Source: Campylobacterota bacterium
GTDB taxonomy: Bacteria > Campylobacterota > Campylobacteria > Campylobacterales > Sulfurimonadaceae
Length of the DNA: 5,402 bases
Assembly (NCBI GenBank): GCA_013153755.1
Contig: JAADDU010000049.1
Coordinates: forward strand, 1-5,402
Direction: 5' to 3'
A model generated the notes under the pieces. That model did not search any database. It was not told the DNA's origin and saw only the letters and a program-made list of their open reading frames with translations. A program made the translations under genes and the position numbers. Positions 1 to 5,402 of the stretch are shown here, in pieces (position 1 is the first letter of the stretch; the number at the start of each line of letters is the position of its first letter).

Positions 1-213
1 TATAGCCATCTCTATACCATCCATTCGTGGCATTCTTATATCGGTTATCACTATGTCTGGTTTATATTTTTTATATAACTCTAAACCTTCCATTCCATCA
101 CTAGCAGTATAAAGTGTTTTAGAAACTCTTTTTAGAGCTCTAGCATACCCATCTCTTACATCATCTTCATCTTCAACATATAAAATACTTAGTTGTTGAG
201 TATAATTTTCCAT
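1..213 (-). CDS. Response regulator, receiver domain (5' part only, runs off left edge)
   Basis: This is the N-terminal 71 codons of a two-component response regulator; the rest lies outside the window. The reading frame from the ATG at 213-211 stays open to base 1. The start fits a minus-strand AAAGG at 226-222, 8 nt upstream. The protein begins MENYTQQLSILYVEDEDDV. It shows the receiver hallmarks: a hydrophobic first strand followed by the acidic pair E14-D15 that helps bind Mg2+, and the phospho-acceptor D58 in VITDIRMP followed by the usual MDGIEM helix start. By family knowledge a partner histidine kinase would phosphorylate D58. The conserved Thr/Ser and Lys of the receiver and the whole output domain are missing from view, so it cannot be said whether it binds DNA, makes or breaks cyclic-di-GMP, or acts alone. 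It is transcribed divergently from ccsBA. The receiver assignment is firm; target and signal are unknown. Confidence 0.9.
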   Translation of the reverse strand, partial: MENYTQQLSILYVEDEDDVRDGYARALKRVSKTLYTASDGMEGLELYKKYKPDIVITDIRMPRMDGIEMAI

Positions 214-221
214 AACAAACA

Positions 222-226
222 CCTTT
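222..226 (-). promoter_or_regulatory. Ribosome binding site of the response regulator gene
   Basis: The minus strand reads AAAGG here, 8 nt before the ATG at 213-211. It supports that start codon for the partial response regulator gene. Confidence 0.6.
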
Positions 227-258
227 CTTTTTATATTTTACTCCAATTATTTTTAACT

Positions 259-276
259 AAGTATAAATTTATGCTT
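259..276. promoter_or_regulatory. 18-bp near-perfect inverted repeat, possible operator
   Basis: The sequence AAGTATAAATTTATGCTT pairs with its own reverse complement at 8 of 9 half-site positions; the only mismatch is 262 against 273. The centre (267/268) nearly coincides with the centre of the 214-323 divergent intergenic region. It has no loop and no T-run after it, so it does not look like a terminator. The symmetry and position suggest a binding site for a dimeric regulator acting on both divergent transcripts. It does not closely match the Fur box that I know. The core is only A/T, so chance symmetry is a real alternative. Confidence 0.35.
260..265 (-). promoter_or_regulatory. Possible -10 box for the response regulator gene
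   Basis: The minus strand reads TATACT, one mismatch from the TATAAT consensus, about 47 nt upstream of the start codon at 213. No convincing -35 box is present, which is usual for sigma-70 promoters of Campylobacterota. A second candidate, TAAAAT at 240-235 on the same strand, would give a much shorter leader. Which one is used cannot be decided by eye. The TATACT lies inside the 18-bp inverted repeat, so a protein bound there could block this promoter. Confidence 0.3.
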
Positions 277-293
277 CATTAGTTTAATTTGAT

Positions 294-299
294 TAAAAT
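294..299 (+). promoter_or_regulatory. Possible -10 box for the ccsBA-hemH operon
   Basis: TAAAAT lies 24 nt before the ccsBA start codon and follows a T-rich stretch (TTTAATTTGAT), a pattern typical of sigma-70 promoters in Campylobacterota, which rely on the -10 box and T-rich upstream DNA instead of a -35 box. Transcription would begin near 306 and give a leader of less than 20 nt that still holds the AAAGG at 313-317. A/T-rich DNA yields such hexamers easily, so this is a candidate only. TATAAA at 262-267 is an alternative. Confidence 0.35.
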
Positions 300-323
300 A
301 CCCTTTTTAACGAAAGGCTACAA

Positions 324-3300
324 ATGAAAAAAATCATTCAAATTTTAGGTTCTATGAAAACTATGGCTATCCTTATGTCAATCTTTGCTATTGCTATAGG
401 TTATGCTACTTTTATAGAAAATGATTACGGTACTATGACAGCAAAAGCTGAAATTTATAATGCAAAATGGTTTGAATACCTTTTGTTTTTTCTTACTATA
501 AATCTTATATTAAATATATATAACTATAAAATGTATACACTTAAAAAAGCTCCTATCTTTATCTTCCATGTTGCTTTTATCATCATCATTATAGGGGCTG
601 CTATTACTAGATATGTTGGTTTTGAGGGTAGTATGCACATACGTGAAGGTGATAGTGCATCTACTATGATAAGTTCAGAAACTTACTTTACACTAAAAGC
701 AAAAGTTGCAGATGAGATAGTATCTACATCAAAATCTCTTTATTTGTCTAAAAAAAGTCATAATGATTTGAGTGCATCTGTTGAGGTGGCAGGTAAAGAT
801 GTAGAAGTTAAACTTATAGAGTATATCCCAGATGCGATGGAAACAACTGTTGCTAGTAAAACTGGTAGAGCTATAGCATCTATGATGGTTACAGGTACCG
901 GTAAGGGTGAACCAATCACTTTGATAGAGGGAGAATCTTATGATAGTGGTAGTTTTGTTTTAGATTTTAACTCGGGTAAAAAGTTTAACAAAATGGTTAT
1001 AAAACTTTTTGTAGAAGATGGTAAATTTTTTATGAATCATACTTCTGATTTGTCTTTTTTAAAGATGGATACAAAAAAAGATGGAATCCTAAAAGCGAAT
1101 GCTAAAGATATAGTAGCTACTAGAACATTGTTTAGCACACAAAATGGTGGTTTTGTACTTCGTCAGTTTTTACCTCATGCAACTAGAAAAATCATCTCAA
1201 ATCCAAATGCTTCTGCTCAAAGACCAGAGTATGATGGGTTAAGATTTAAAGTGAGTGTTGGAGATAAATCAAAAGATATATTGATATATGGACAAGCTGG
1301 TAGAATGGCTAAAGAGTATGGTGTGAATGTTGATGGTGTTAGTGTTCATATCTCTTATGGTTCTCAAGAGATAGGTTTACCTTTTTCTATATACTTAAAA
1401 GATTTTGTTTTAGATAGATACCCTGGTTCTATGAGTCCAGCATCTTATGCAAGTGAAGTTATACTTATAGATAAAGAGGAGAACTTAGAGATGCCATATA
1501 GAATTTTTATGAACAATATTTTAGAACATCGTGGATATAGATTTTTCCAAGCATCTTATGACATGGATGAGGGTGGAACAGTTTTATCTGTAAACCATGA
1601 CCCTGGAACTTTGCCATCATACATAGGCTACTTTCTTTTAGCAGTTGGTATGTTTTGGTCATTGTTTTCTAAAAAGTTAAGATTTGCACAACTACTTAAA
1701 AAAGCTCAAAAAGCAAGAGAAGCAAACATAGTTGGAATGTTTTTAGTAGTTGCTTTAATGATTAGTGCAACACCATCTTTTGCCCAAGAATTACACCCTA
1801 GTTTAAAAACTATACTTGCTTTTGATAAAACTCACGCATCTAAATTTGGTAAGTTAATCATCCAAGATAGTGGTGGTAGGATGAAACCTATGGATACACT
1901 CTCTACAGAGATTTTAGCAAAGATGCATAGAGGTTCAACTTTAAAAATTGCTGAGCATGAACTAGATGCAAGTCAAGTTATCTTAGGGATGATGTTAAAA
2001 CCTGATGCATATCGTGATGTTAAAATGATATACACAAGAAACAAAGAGATAAACAAGCTCATAGGTACAAAACTAGATGCAAAGTATGCTTCTTTTTCGC
2101 AATTTTTTGATGACCCTATAAATATGAGAGGTTATAAACTCTCTCAAGTGGTTGATAAAGCAGTTCGTAAGGAAGCAAAACATAGAAATATGCTTGATAA
2201 ATCTGCATTAAAAGTAGATGAGAGAGTAAATATAGCATACGCAGTATATACAGGCTCTTTGATGAAAATGTGGCCAAAACCAAATGATATAAATAACAAA
2301 TGGTATCCAACTATAGAAGCACTTAAAACTTTTTCACAAGAAGATGGTGAAAAGTTAAGAGAGATTGCAGTTGAATATTTTACATCTATTGATAAAGCTA
2401 TATCTAGTGGTAATTGGGCAGATGCAGATAAAGCAGTAGATAAAATCATAGCATACCAAAAAGAGTATGGTGCAAAGGTTTATCCGTCTCAAGGTAGGAT
2501 AGATGCAGAGGTTTTTTATAATCAAGCTCATATATTTGAAACACTATACCCTTACTACCTTTTACTTGGTTTTATACTTTTAGTGTTAAGTTTTATAAAA
2601 ATCATCAAACCAAAGTTCAACATAACTATCTTTTCAAAGATAACTTTAGTACTTCTTAGTATATTTTTTGTAGCACATACTTTTGGTTTGGGACTTAGAT
2701 GGTATATATCTGGTCATGCTCCATGGTCAAATGGTTATGAGTCTATGATTTATATCGGTTGGGCTACCATACTAGCTGGTTTTATCTTCTCAAAACGCTC
2801 CCCTATGACTATGGCATCTACTGGGATTTTAACTGGACTTATCCTTTTTGTAGCGCATCTAAACTGGATGGATCCACAAGTGACAAACTTAGTACCTGTT
2901 TTAAACTCATACTGGTTGAGTATCCATGTTGCTACTATTACAGCTAGTTATGGTTTCTTAGGTCTTGGTGCTTTACTTGGGTTTATAACTATCATCTTAT
3001 TTATATTAAAAAATAAAAAGAATGATGTACAACTTTCATGGTCTATAAAAGAGTTAAATGCCATAAACGAGATGAGTCTTATGGCTGGACTTGTTTTACT
3101 TACTATAGGAAACTTTTTAGGTGGTGTTTGGGCAAATGAATCTTGGGGACGCTACTGGGGTTGGGATCCAAAAGAAACTTGGGCATTAGTTAGCATCATT
3201 GTTTATGCAGTTGTAGTGCATCTAAGATTTATAAAGTCTATATATAGTGAGTTTAACTTTGCTGTTATCTCACTTTTAGCATACAGCTCTGTTATCATGA

Positions 3301-3446
3301 CATATTTTGGGGTTAACTACTATCTTGCTGGGCTTCACTCTTATGCAAAAGGTGACCCTGTACCTATCCCTGACTTTGTACCTGTAACTTATGCAGTTAT
3401 CTTCATTGTGATTGCTTTAGCGTATAGAAAAAGAAAGTTAGCATAG
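324..3446 (+). CDS. ccsBA: Fused cytochrome c synthase / heme exporter CcsBA (System II)
   Basis: This inner-membrane protein carries heme from the cytoplasm to the periplasm and attaches it to CxxCH cysteines of apocytochromes c. Residues 1-450 are the ResB/CcsB half: three membrane helices (about 10-30, 51-67, 77-97), a periplasmic domain (about 98-428) and a fourth helix. A fifth helix (468-486) leads into a second periplasmic domain (487-740) holding GRMKPMDTL at 518-526. The CcsA half (741-1040) has nine helices, giving 14 in all with both ends inside. The tryptophan-rich WWD signature is at 936-953 (WGRYWGWDPKETW). From its spacing, H868 and H1005 are the likely periplasmic heme ligands, and H82 and H966 the membrane heme-site histidines known in Helicobacter CcsBA. 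The protein contains no cysteine. The start fits AAAGG at 313-317, 6 nt upstream. It is the first gene of the operon. Some Campylobacterota have several CcsBA paralogues for special heme motifs; the link with hemH suggests the general one, but specificity cannot be read here. Confidence 0.95.
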   Translation: MKKIIQILGSMKTMAILMSIFAIAIGYATFIENDYGTMTAKAEIYNAKWFEYLLFFLTINLILNIYNYKMYTLKKAPIFIFHVAFIIIIIGAAITRYVGFEGSMHIREGDSASTMISSETYFTLKAKVADEIVSTSKSLYLSKKSHNDLSASVEVAGKDVEVKLIEYIPDAMETTVASKTGRAIASMMVTGTGKGEPITLIEGESYDSGSFVLDFNSGKKFNKMVIKLFVEDGKFFMNHTSDLSFLKMDTKKDGILKANAKDIVATRTLFSTQNGGFVLRQFLPHATRKIISNPNASAQRPEYDGLRFKVSVGDKSKDILIYGQAGRMAKEYGVNVDGVSVHISYGSQEIGLPFSIYLKDFVLDRYPGSMSPASYASEVILIDKEENLEMPYRIFMNNILEHRGYRFFQASYDMDEGGTVLSVNHDPGTLPSYIGYFLLAVGMFWSLFSKKLRFAQLLKKAQKAREANIVGMFLVVALMISATPSFAQELHPSLKTILAFDKTHASKFGKLIIQDSGGRMKPMDTLSTEILAKMHRGSTLKIAEHELDASQVILGMMLKPDAYRDVKMIYTRNKEINKLIGTKLDAKYASFSQFFDDPINMRGYKLSQVVDKAVRKEAKHRNMLDKSALKVDERVNIAYAVYTGSLMKMWPKPNDINNKWYPTIEALKTFSQEDGEKLREIAVEYFTSIDKAISSGNWADADKAVDKIIAYQKEYGAKVYPSQGRIDAEVFYNQAHIFETLYPYYLLLGFILLVLSFIKIIKPKFNITIFSKITLVLLSIFFVAHTFGLGLRWYISGHAPWSNGYESMIYIGWATILAGFIFSKRSPMTMASTGILTGLILFVAHLNWMDPQVTNLVPVLNSYWLSIHVATITASYGFLGLGALLGFITIILFILKNKKNDVQLSWSIKELNAINEMSLMAGLVLLTIGNFLGGVWANESWGRYWGWDPKETWALVSIIVYAVVVHLRFIKSIYSEFNFAVISLLAYSSVIMTYFGVNYYLAGLHSYAKGDPVPIPDFVPVTYAVIFIVIALAYRKRKLA

Positions 3447-3449
3447 GAG
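3445..3449 (+). promoter_or_regulatory. Ribosome binding site that decides the DUF2461 gene start
   Basis: AGGAG begins inside the ccsBA stop codon (TAG at 3444-3446). Two ATG codons follow back to back: 3453 (3-nt spacing) and 3456 (6-nt spacing). The usual spacing favours 3456. The overlap of this site with the upstream stop codon suggests that ribosomes finishing ccsBA help start the next gene. Confidence 0.65.
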
Positions 3450-3455
3450 TTTATG

Positions 3456-4154
3456 ATGGAGTTTAAAGGATTTTCTAAAAAGACACTTTCCTTTTTAGAC
3501 TCCATTCGTAAACATAACGATAAAGAGTGGTTTGAAGAGAACAAAGATACTTATGTAAAACTTATACTTGAGCCTTCTAGGGCTTTTGTAGAGGAGTTTG
3601 GAGAGCATCTAATGGCATTAGAGCCAACCATAAACTTCTCTCCAAAAGTTAACAAATCACTTTTTAGAATCTACCGTGATACAAGACGCCCAGATGCTAT
3701 CGCCATCCCTATAAAACACCGTATAGGACTTATATTTTGGCAAGGGCAGGGTAGTCGGATGCAAAACTCCTCTTTTTATCTTCACTTCTCCCCAGATGAA
3801 CTTTTCGTAGCAGTTGGTGTAAGATGGTTCGAGAAGCCTATGTTAGATGCATATAGAGAGTATATAAAAGATGATACTCGTAGAAAAAAACTAGCAGATA
3901 TATTAGAAAATATAAATGCAAAAGGTTATAAAACCATAGAAAAAGGGTACAAACGCTACCCAAAAGGTTTTAACAAAGATATGCCAAATGTAGATTTAGC
4001 CCTCTACAAAGGGATGGCAACATACAAGATTTTAGACCCACACCTCATAGAAGATGGAGAAAAACTTATAAGTACACTCTATAAAATCTATGAAGAGATG
4101 CTACCCCTCCAACAACTTATGTATGAGGTTAGTTTGAGGGTTAAAAATGCCTAA
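3456..4154 (+). CDS. DUF2461 / TIGR02453 family protein of unknown function
   Basis: The protein has 232 residues from the ATG at 3456, or 233 if the adjacent ATG at 3453 is used; both are in frame. No signal peptide or membrane helix is visible, so it is probably cytoplasmic. Family resemblance rests on three parts, numbered from 3456. These are the N-terminal block GFSKKTLSFLDSI...NDKEWFEENKDTY (residues 5-33), the KSLFRIYRDTR block (67-77), and the IGLIFWQG...FYLHFSPDELFVAVG region (90-121). The length is normal for DUF2461. The molecular role of the family is not known to me. One oddity is that the stretch after RDTR reads RPDAIAIPIK, where as I recall the family usually has FSKDKTPxK. 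The DNA there shows no sign of a compensating frameshift. The gene follows ccsBA directly and overlaps the cupin gene by 8 nt. Like CcsBA it has no cysteine. Family call fairly sure, function unknown. Confidence 0.85.
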   Translation: MEFKGFSKKTLSFLDSIRKHNDKEWFEENKDTYVKLILEPSRAFVEEFGEHLMALEPTINFSPKVNKSLFRIYRDTRRPDAIAIPIKHRIGLIFWQGQGSRMQNSSFYLHFSPDELFVAVGVRWFEKPMLDAYREYIKDDTRRKKLADILENINAKGYKTIEKGYKRYPKGFNKDMPNVDLALYKGMATYKILDPHLIEDGEKLISTLYKIYEEMLPLQQLMYEVSLRVKNA

Positions 4155-4455
4155 AAACATATTTGACTACACTCTCCCAAACTTAGATGCAGAGGTATTT
4201 ACAACACATCTAAAAGATGAAAATGTGGAGATAAAGACGATAGTGAGTAACACCTTAAAAACTCCACAAACATTTGTGCAAGATTGTGATGAGTGGGTTG
4301 TTGTTTTACAAGGTTGTGCTAAAATAGAGCTAGATGCAGTGGTACATAAACTAAAAAAGGGCGATACTCTTTTTATACCAGCAAATAAAAAACATACACT
4401 TTTAAAAACCAGACAAGTTGTCGTGTGGTTAGCAGTTTACATAGGGAAAAAATGA
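4147..4455 (+). CDS. Small single-domain cupin protein, function unknown
   Basis: This 102-residue protein is one cupin barrel and has no signal peptide. Cupin motif 1 is seen as QDCDEWVVVLQG (residues 45-56), and motif 2 as KGDTLFIPANKKH (71-83). It ends in VVWLAVYIGKK, a tail I recognise from small stand-alone bacterial cupins of about 100-115 residues. The classic metal-binding HxH of motif 1 is absent; residues 45-47 read Q-D-C. E49 and H83 remain as possible ligands, so metal binding is doubtful or uses other residues. The ATG at 4147 is preceded by GAGGG at 4136-4140 with 6-nt spacing. The gene overlaps the end of the DUF2461 gene by 8 nt and the start of hemH by 4 nt (ATGA), so all three are probably translationally coupled. 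A role as a small-molecule sensor, isomerase or chaperone cannot be told apart here. Confidence 0.85.
   Translation: MPKNIFDYTLPNLDAEVFTTHLKDENVEIKTIVSNTLKTPQTFVQDCDEWVVVLQGCAKIELDAVVHKLKKGDTLFIPANKKHTLLKTRQVVVWLAVYIGKK
4443..4447 (+). promoter_or_regulatory. Ribosome binding site that decides the hemH start
   Basis: AGGGA lies 4 nt before the ATG at 4452. An in-frame GTG at 4425 would add nine residues (beginning VSSLHREK after the initiator), but it has no purine-rich site before it, and the extension lies before the conserved ferrochelatase N-terminus. The 4452 start is therefore preferred. Confidence 0.65.
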
Positions 4456-5402
4456 AAAAAGAAGCGATAATATTACTTAACATGGGTGGACCAAATAACC
4501 TTGATGAAGTGGAGATGTTTTTAAAAAATATGTTTAATGATAAAAACATACTAACGATGAAAAGTAATCTTTTAAGAAAACTTGTTGGTGGGATGATAGT
4601 GTTTAATCGTGCAGAATCTTCACAAGAGATATACAGAAAACTAGGTGGTAAATCTCCCATAGTAGAGCATACGAAAAAACTTGTAAAAAAACTACAAGAT
4701 AAAGTAGGAGAGGGTGTTATGGTTGATTTTGTGATGCGATATACTCCACCATTTGCTCATGAAGTTATACAAAGATTAAATGAACATGACATAGAACATA
4801 TATATCTTATACCTTTATATCCACAATACTCCACAACCACTACAAAGTCATCATTGGAAGATTTTGAAGAGTGTTATGCAAAAGATGGTTTAGATGCAGT
4901 GCTTTTTGAGGTAAAACACTTTTTTCAAAACCAAACTTATAACAAAACCATCATACAAAATATAAAAGATAAGATGCAAGATGCTAAGTATGAAGATTTT
5001 GATATGGTATTTTCAGCTCATGGACTCCCTCAAAAGATAGTAGATGCAGGGGATAGCTACCAAAATCATGTGCAAAAACATGTAAAAATACTCCAAGAGA
5101 TGTTAGATGCAGAGGGTATGAAGTTTAAAGATGTTCATCTAGCTTATCAGTCAAAAGTTGGACCTATGAAGTGGCTAGAGCCATCTTTAGATGATAAATT
5201 AAAAACTATAGATACTAAAAAGGTTATCATTTTCCCTATAGCTTTTACCATAGATAACTCTGAGACAGATTTTGAGCTTGAAGTGGAGTATAGAGAGATA
5301 GCAGATGAGTTAGGTTTTAAAGACTACAGAGTTTGTAGATGTGCTAACGATAGTGATACATTTGTGGATGCACTATATGAGATATATGAGAAGATGAGAT
5401 AG
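4452..5402 (+). CDS. hemH: Ferrochelatase (protoheme synthase)
   Basis: The enzyme inserts Fe2+ into protoporphyrin IX to make protoheme, the last step of the protoporphyrin-dependent heme pathway, in the cytoplasm or at the inner membrane face. The protein has 316 residues, a normal bacterial length, and is complete, with its TAG ending at the last base of the window. Family marks in order are LLNMGGPNNLDEV (8-20), YRKLGGKSPI (61-70), MRYTPPFAHEVI (95-106), PLYPQYSTTTTKSS (121-134), FSAHGLP (187-193) with the catalytic H190, QSKVGPMKWLEPS (233-245) and FPIAFTIDNSETDFELEVEY (261-280) with the catalytic E271. In that last motif, the His that many ferrochelatases have two residues before the Glu is Asn269. 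Two cysteines (C295, C297) sit near the C-terminus, too few for the four-Cys [2Fe-2S] site of some homologues. It is the last of the four operon genes seen; its ATG overlaps the cupin stop codon. No terminator is visible because the window ends here. Confidence 0.96.
   Translation: MKKEAIILLNMGGPNNLDEVEMFLKNMFNDKNILTMKSNLLRKLVGGMIVFNRAESSQEIYRKLGGKSPIVEHTKKLVKKLQDKVGEGVMVDFVMRYTPPFAHEVIQRLNEHDIEHIYLIPLYPQYSTTTTKSSLEDFEECYAKDGLDAVLFEVKHFFQNQTYNKTIIQNIKDKMQDAKYEDFDMVFSAHGLPQKIVDAGDSYQNHVQKHVKILQEMLDAEGMKFKDVHLAYQSKVGPMKWLEPSLDDKLKTIDTKKVIIFPIAFTIDNSETDFELEVEYREIADELGFKDYRVCRCANDSDTFVDALYEIYEKMR

Noticed and set aside
214..323. Riboswitch, small RNA or terminator in the divergent intergenic region
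   Set aside because: No GC-rich stem with a T-run and no room for a structured leader before ccsBA; the only symmetry is the loop-less A/T-rich repeat at 259-276.
2116..2449. Two minus-strand open frames of 64 and 101 codons inside ccsBA
   Set aside because: They lie wholly opposite the well-supported CcsBA frame, have no recognisable domain, and arise easily opposite A/T-rich coding DNA.
2759..2947. Plus-strand open frame of 62 codons in another frame of ccsBA
   Set aside because: It overlaps the CcsA membrane helices, has no ribosome binding site seen, and its product resembles nothing; a frame shadow.
1737..3446. A separate internal start giving an independent CcsA protein from the ATG at 1737
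   Set aside because: There is no convincing ribosome binding site, the frame is continuous with CcsB, and fused CcsBA is the known form in Campylobacterota.
3684..3716. A double frameshift within the DUF2461 gene explaining the altered motif
   Set aside because: Translations of the two other frames over this stretch do not yield the family motif, and the flanking frame is intact.
4425..4451. GTG at 4425 as the hemH start
   Set aside because: It lacks a ribosome binding site and adds nine residues before the conserved ferrochelatase N-terminus; ATG 4452 has AGGGA upstream and the typical ATGA overlap.
4373..4660. Minus-strand open frame of 95 codons across the cupin-hemH junction
   Set aside because: It is antisense to two genes with clear family motifs and shows no motif of its own.
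1..5402. Mobile element, CRISPR array, tRNA/rRNA, phage or defence genes
   Set aside because: No transposase, spaced direct repeats, tRNA-like cloverleaf or related protein motif was seen; base and codon use look even across the window.

Overview
The window is an ordinary chromosomal stretch of a low-GC bacterium, most likely a member of the Campylobacterota (Epsilonproteobacteria, Sulfurimonas-like). The reasons are the strong A/T bias with A/T-ending codons, a fused CcsB-CcsA (System II) cytochrome c synthase of the type common in that phylum, a ferrochelatase of the short soluble type, and a response regulator with an epsilon-like receiver sequence. The taxonomic call is inference from sequence style; no search was run.

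Layout. Positions 1-213 (minus strand) hold the first 71 codons of a two-component response regulator that runs off the left edge. Positions 214-323 form a 110-base, very A/T-rich divergent intergenic region. It has a plausible -10 box for each direction and, almost exactly at its centre, an 18-bp near-perfect inverted repeat. From 324 to the last base, four plus-strand genes are packed without room for a promoter or terminator: ccsBA (1040 codons), a DUF2461/TIGR02453-type protein (232-233 codons), a small cupin (102 codons) and hemH (316 codons, its stop codon being the last three bases of the window). Junctions are a gap of 6-9 nt, an 8-nt overlap and a 4-nt ATGA overlap, so this is almost certainly one operon.

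How the genes fit together. HemH makes protoheme in the cytoplasm. CcsBA carries heme across the inner membrane and joins it to CxxCH motifs of periplasmic apocytochromes c. The operon thus couples the last step of heme synthesis to a main consumer of heme. The two proteins between them have no known function; their translational coupling to hemH makes a role in heme or tetrapyrrole handling possible but unproven. The divergent response regulator could control the operon, but its output domain is not in view.

No mobile element, RNA gene, CRISPR array, tandem repeat or broken gene was seen. I do not see a clear new system here. The points most worth checking are the central palindrome, the linkage of two uncharacterised genes to heme genes, the cysteine-free synthase with its large internal periplasmic domain, and an altered core motif in the DUF2461 protein.
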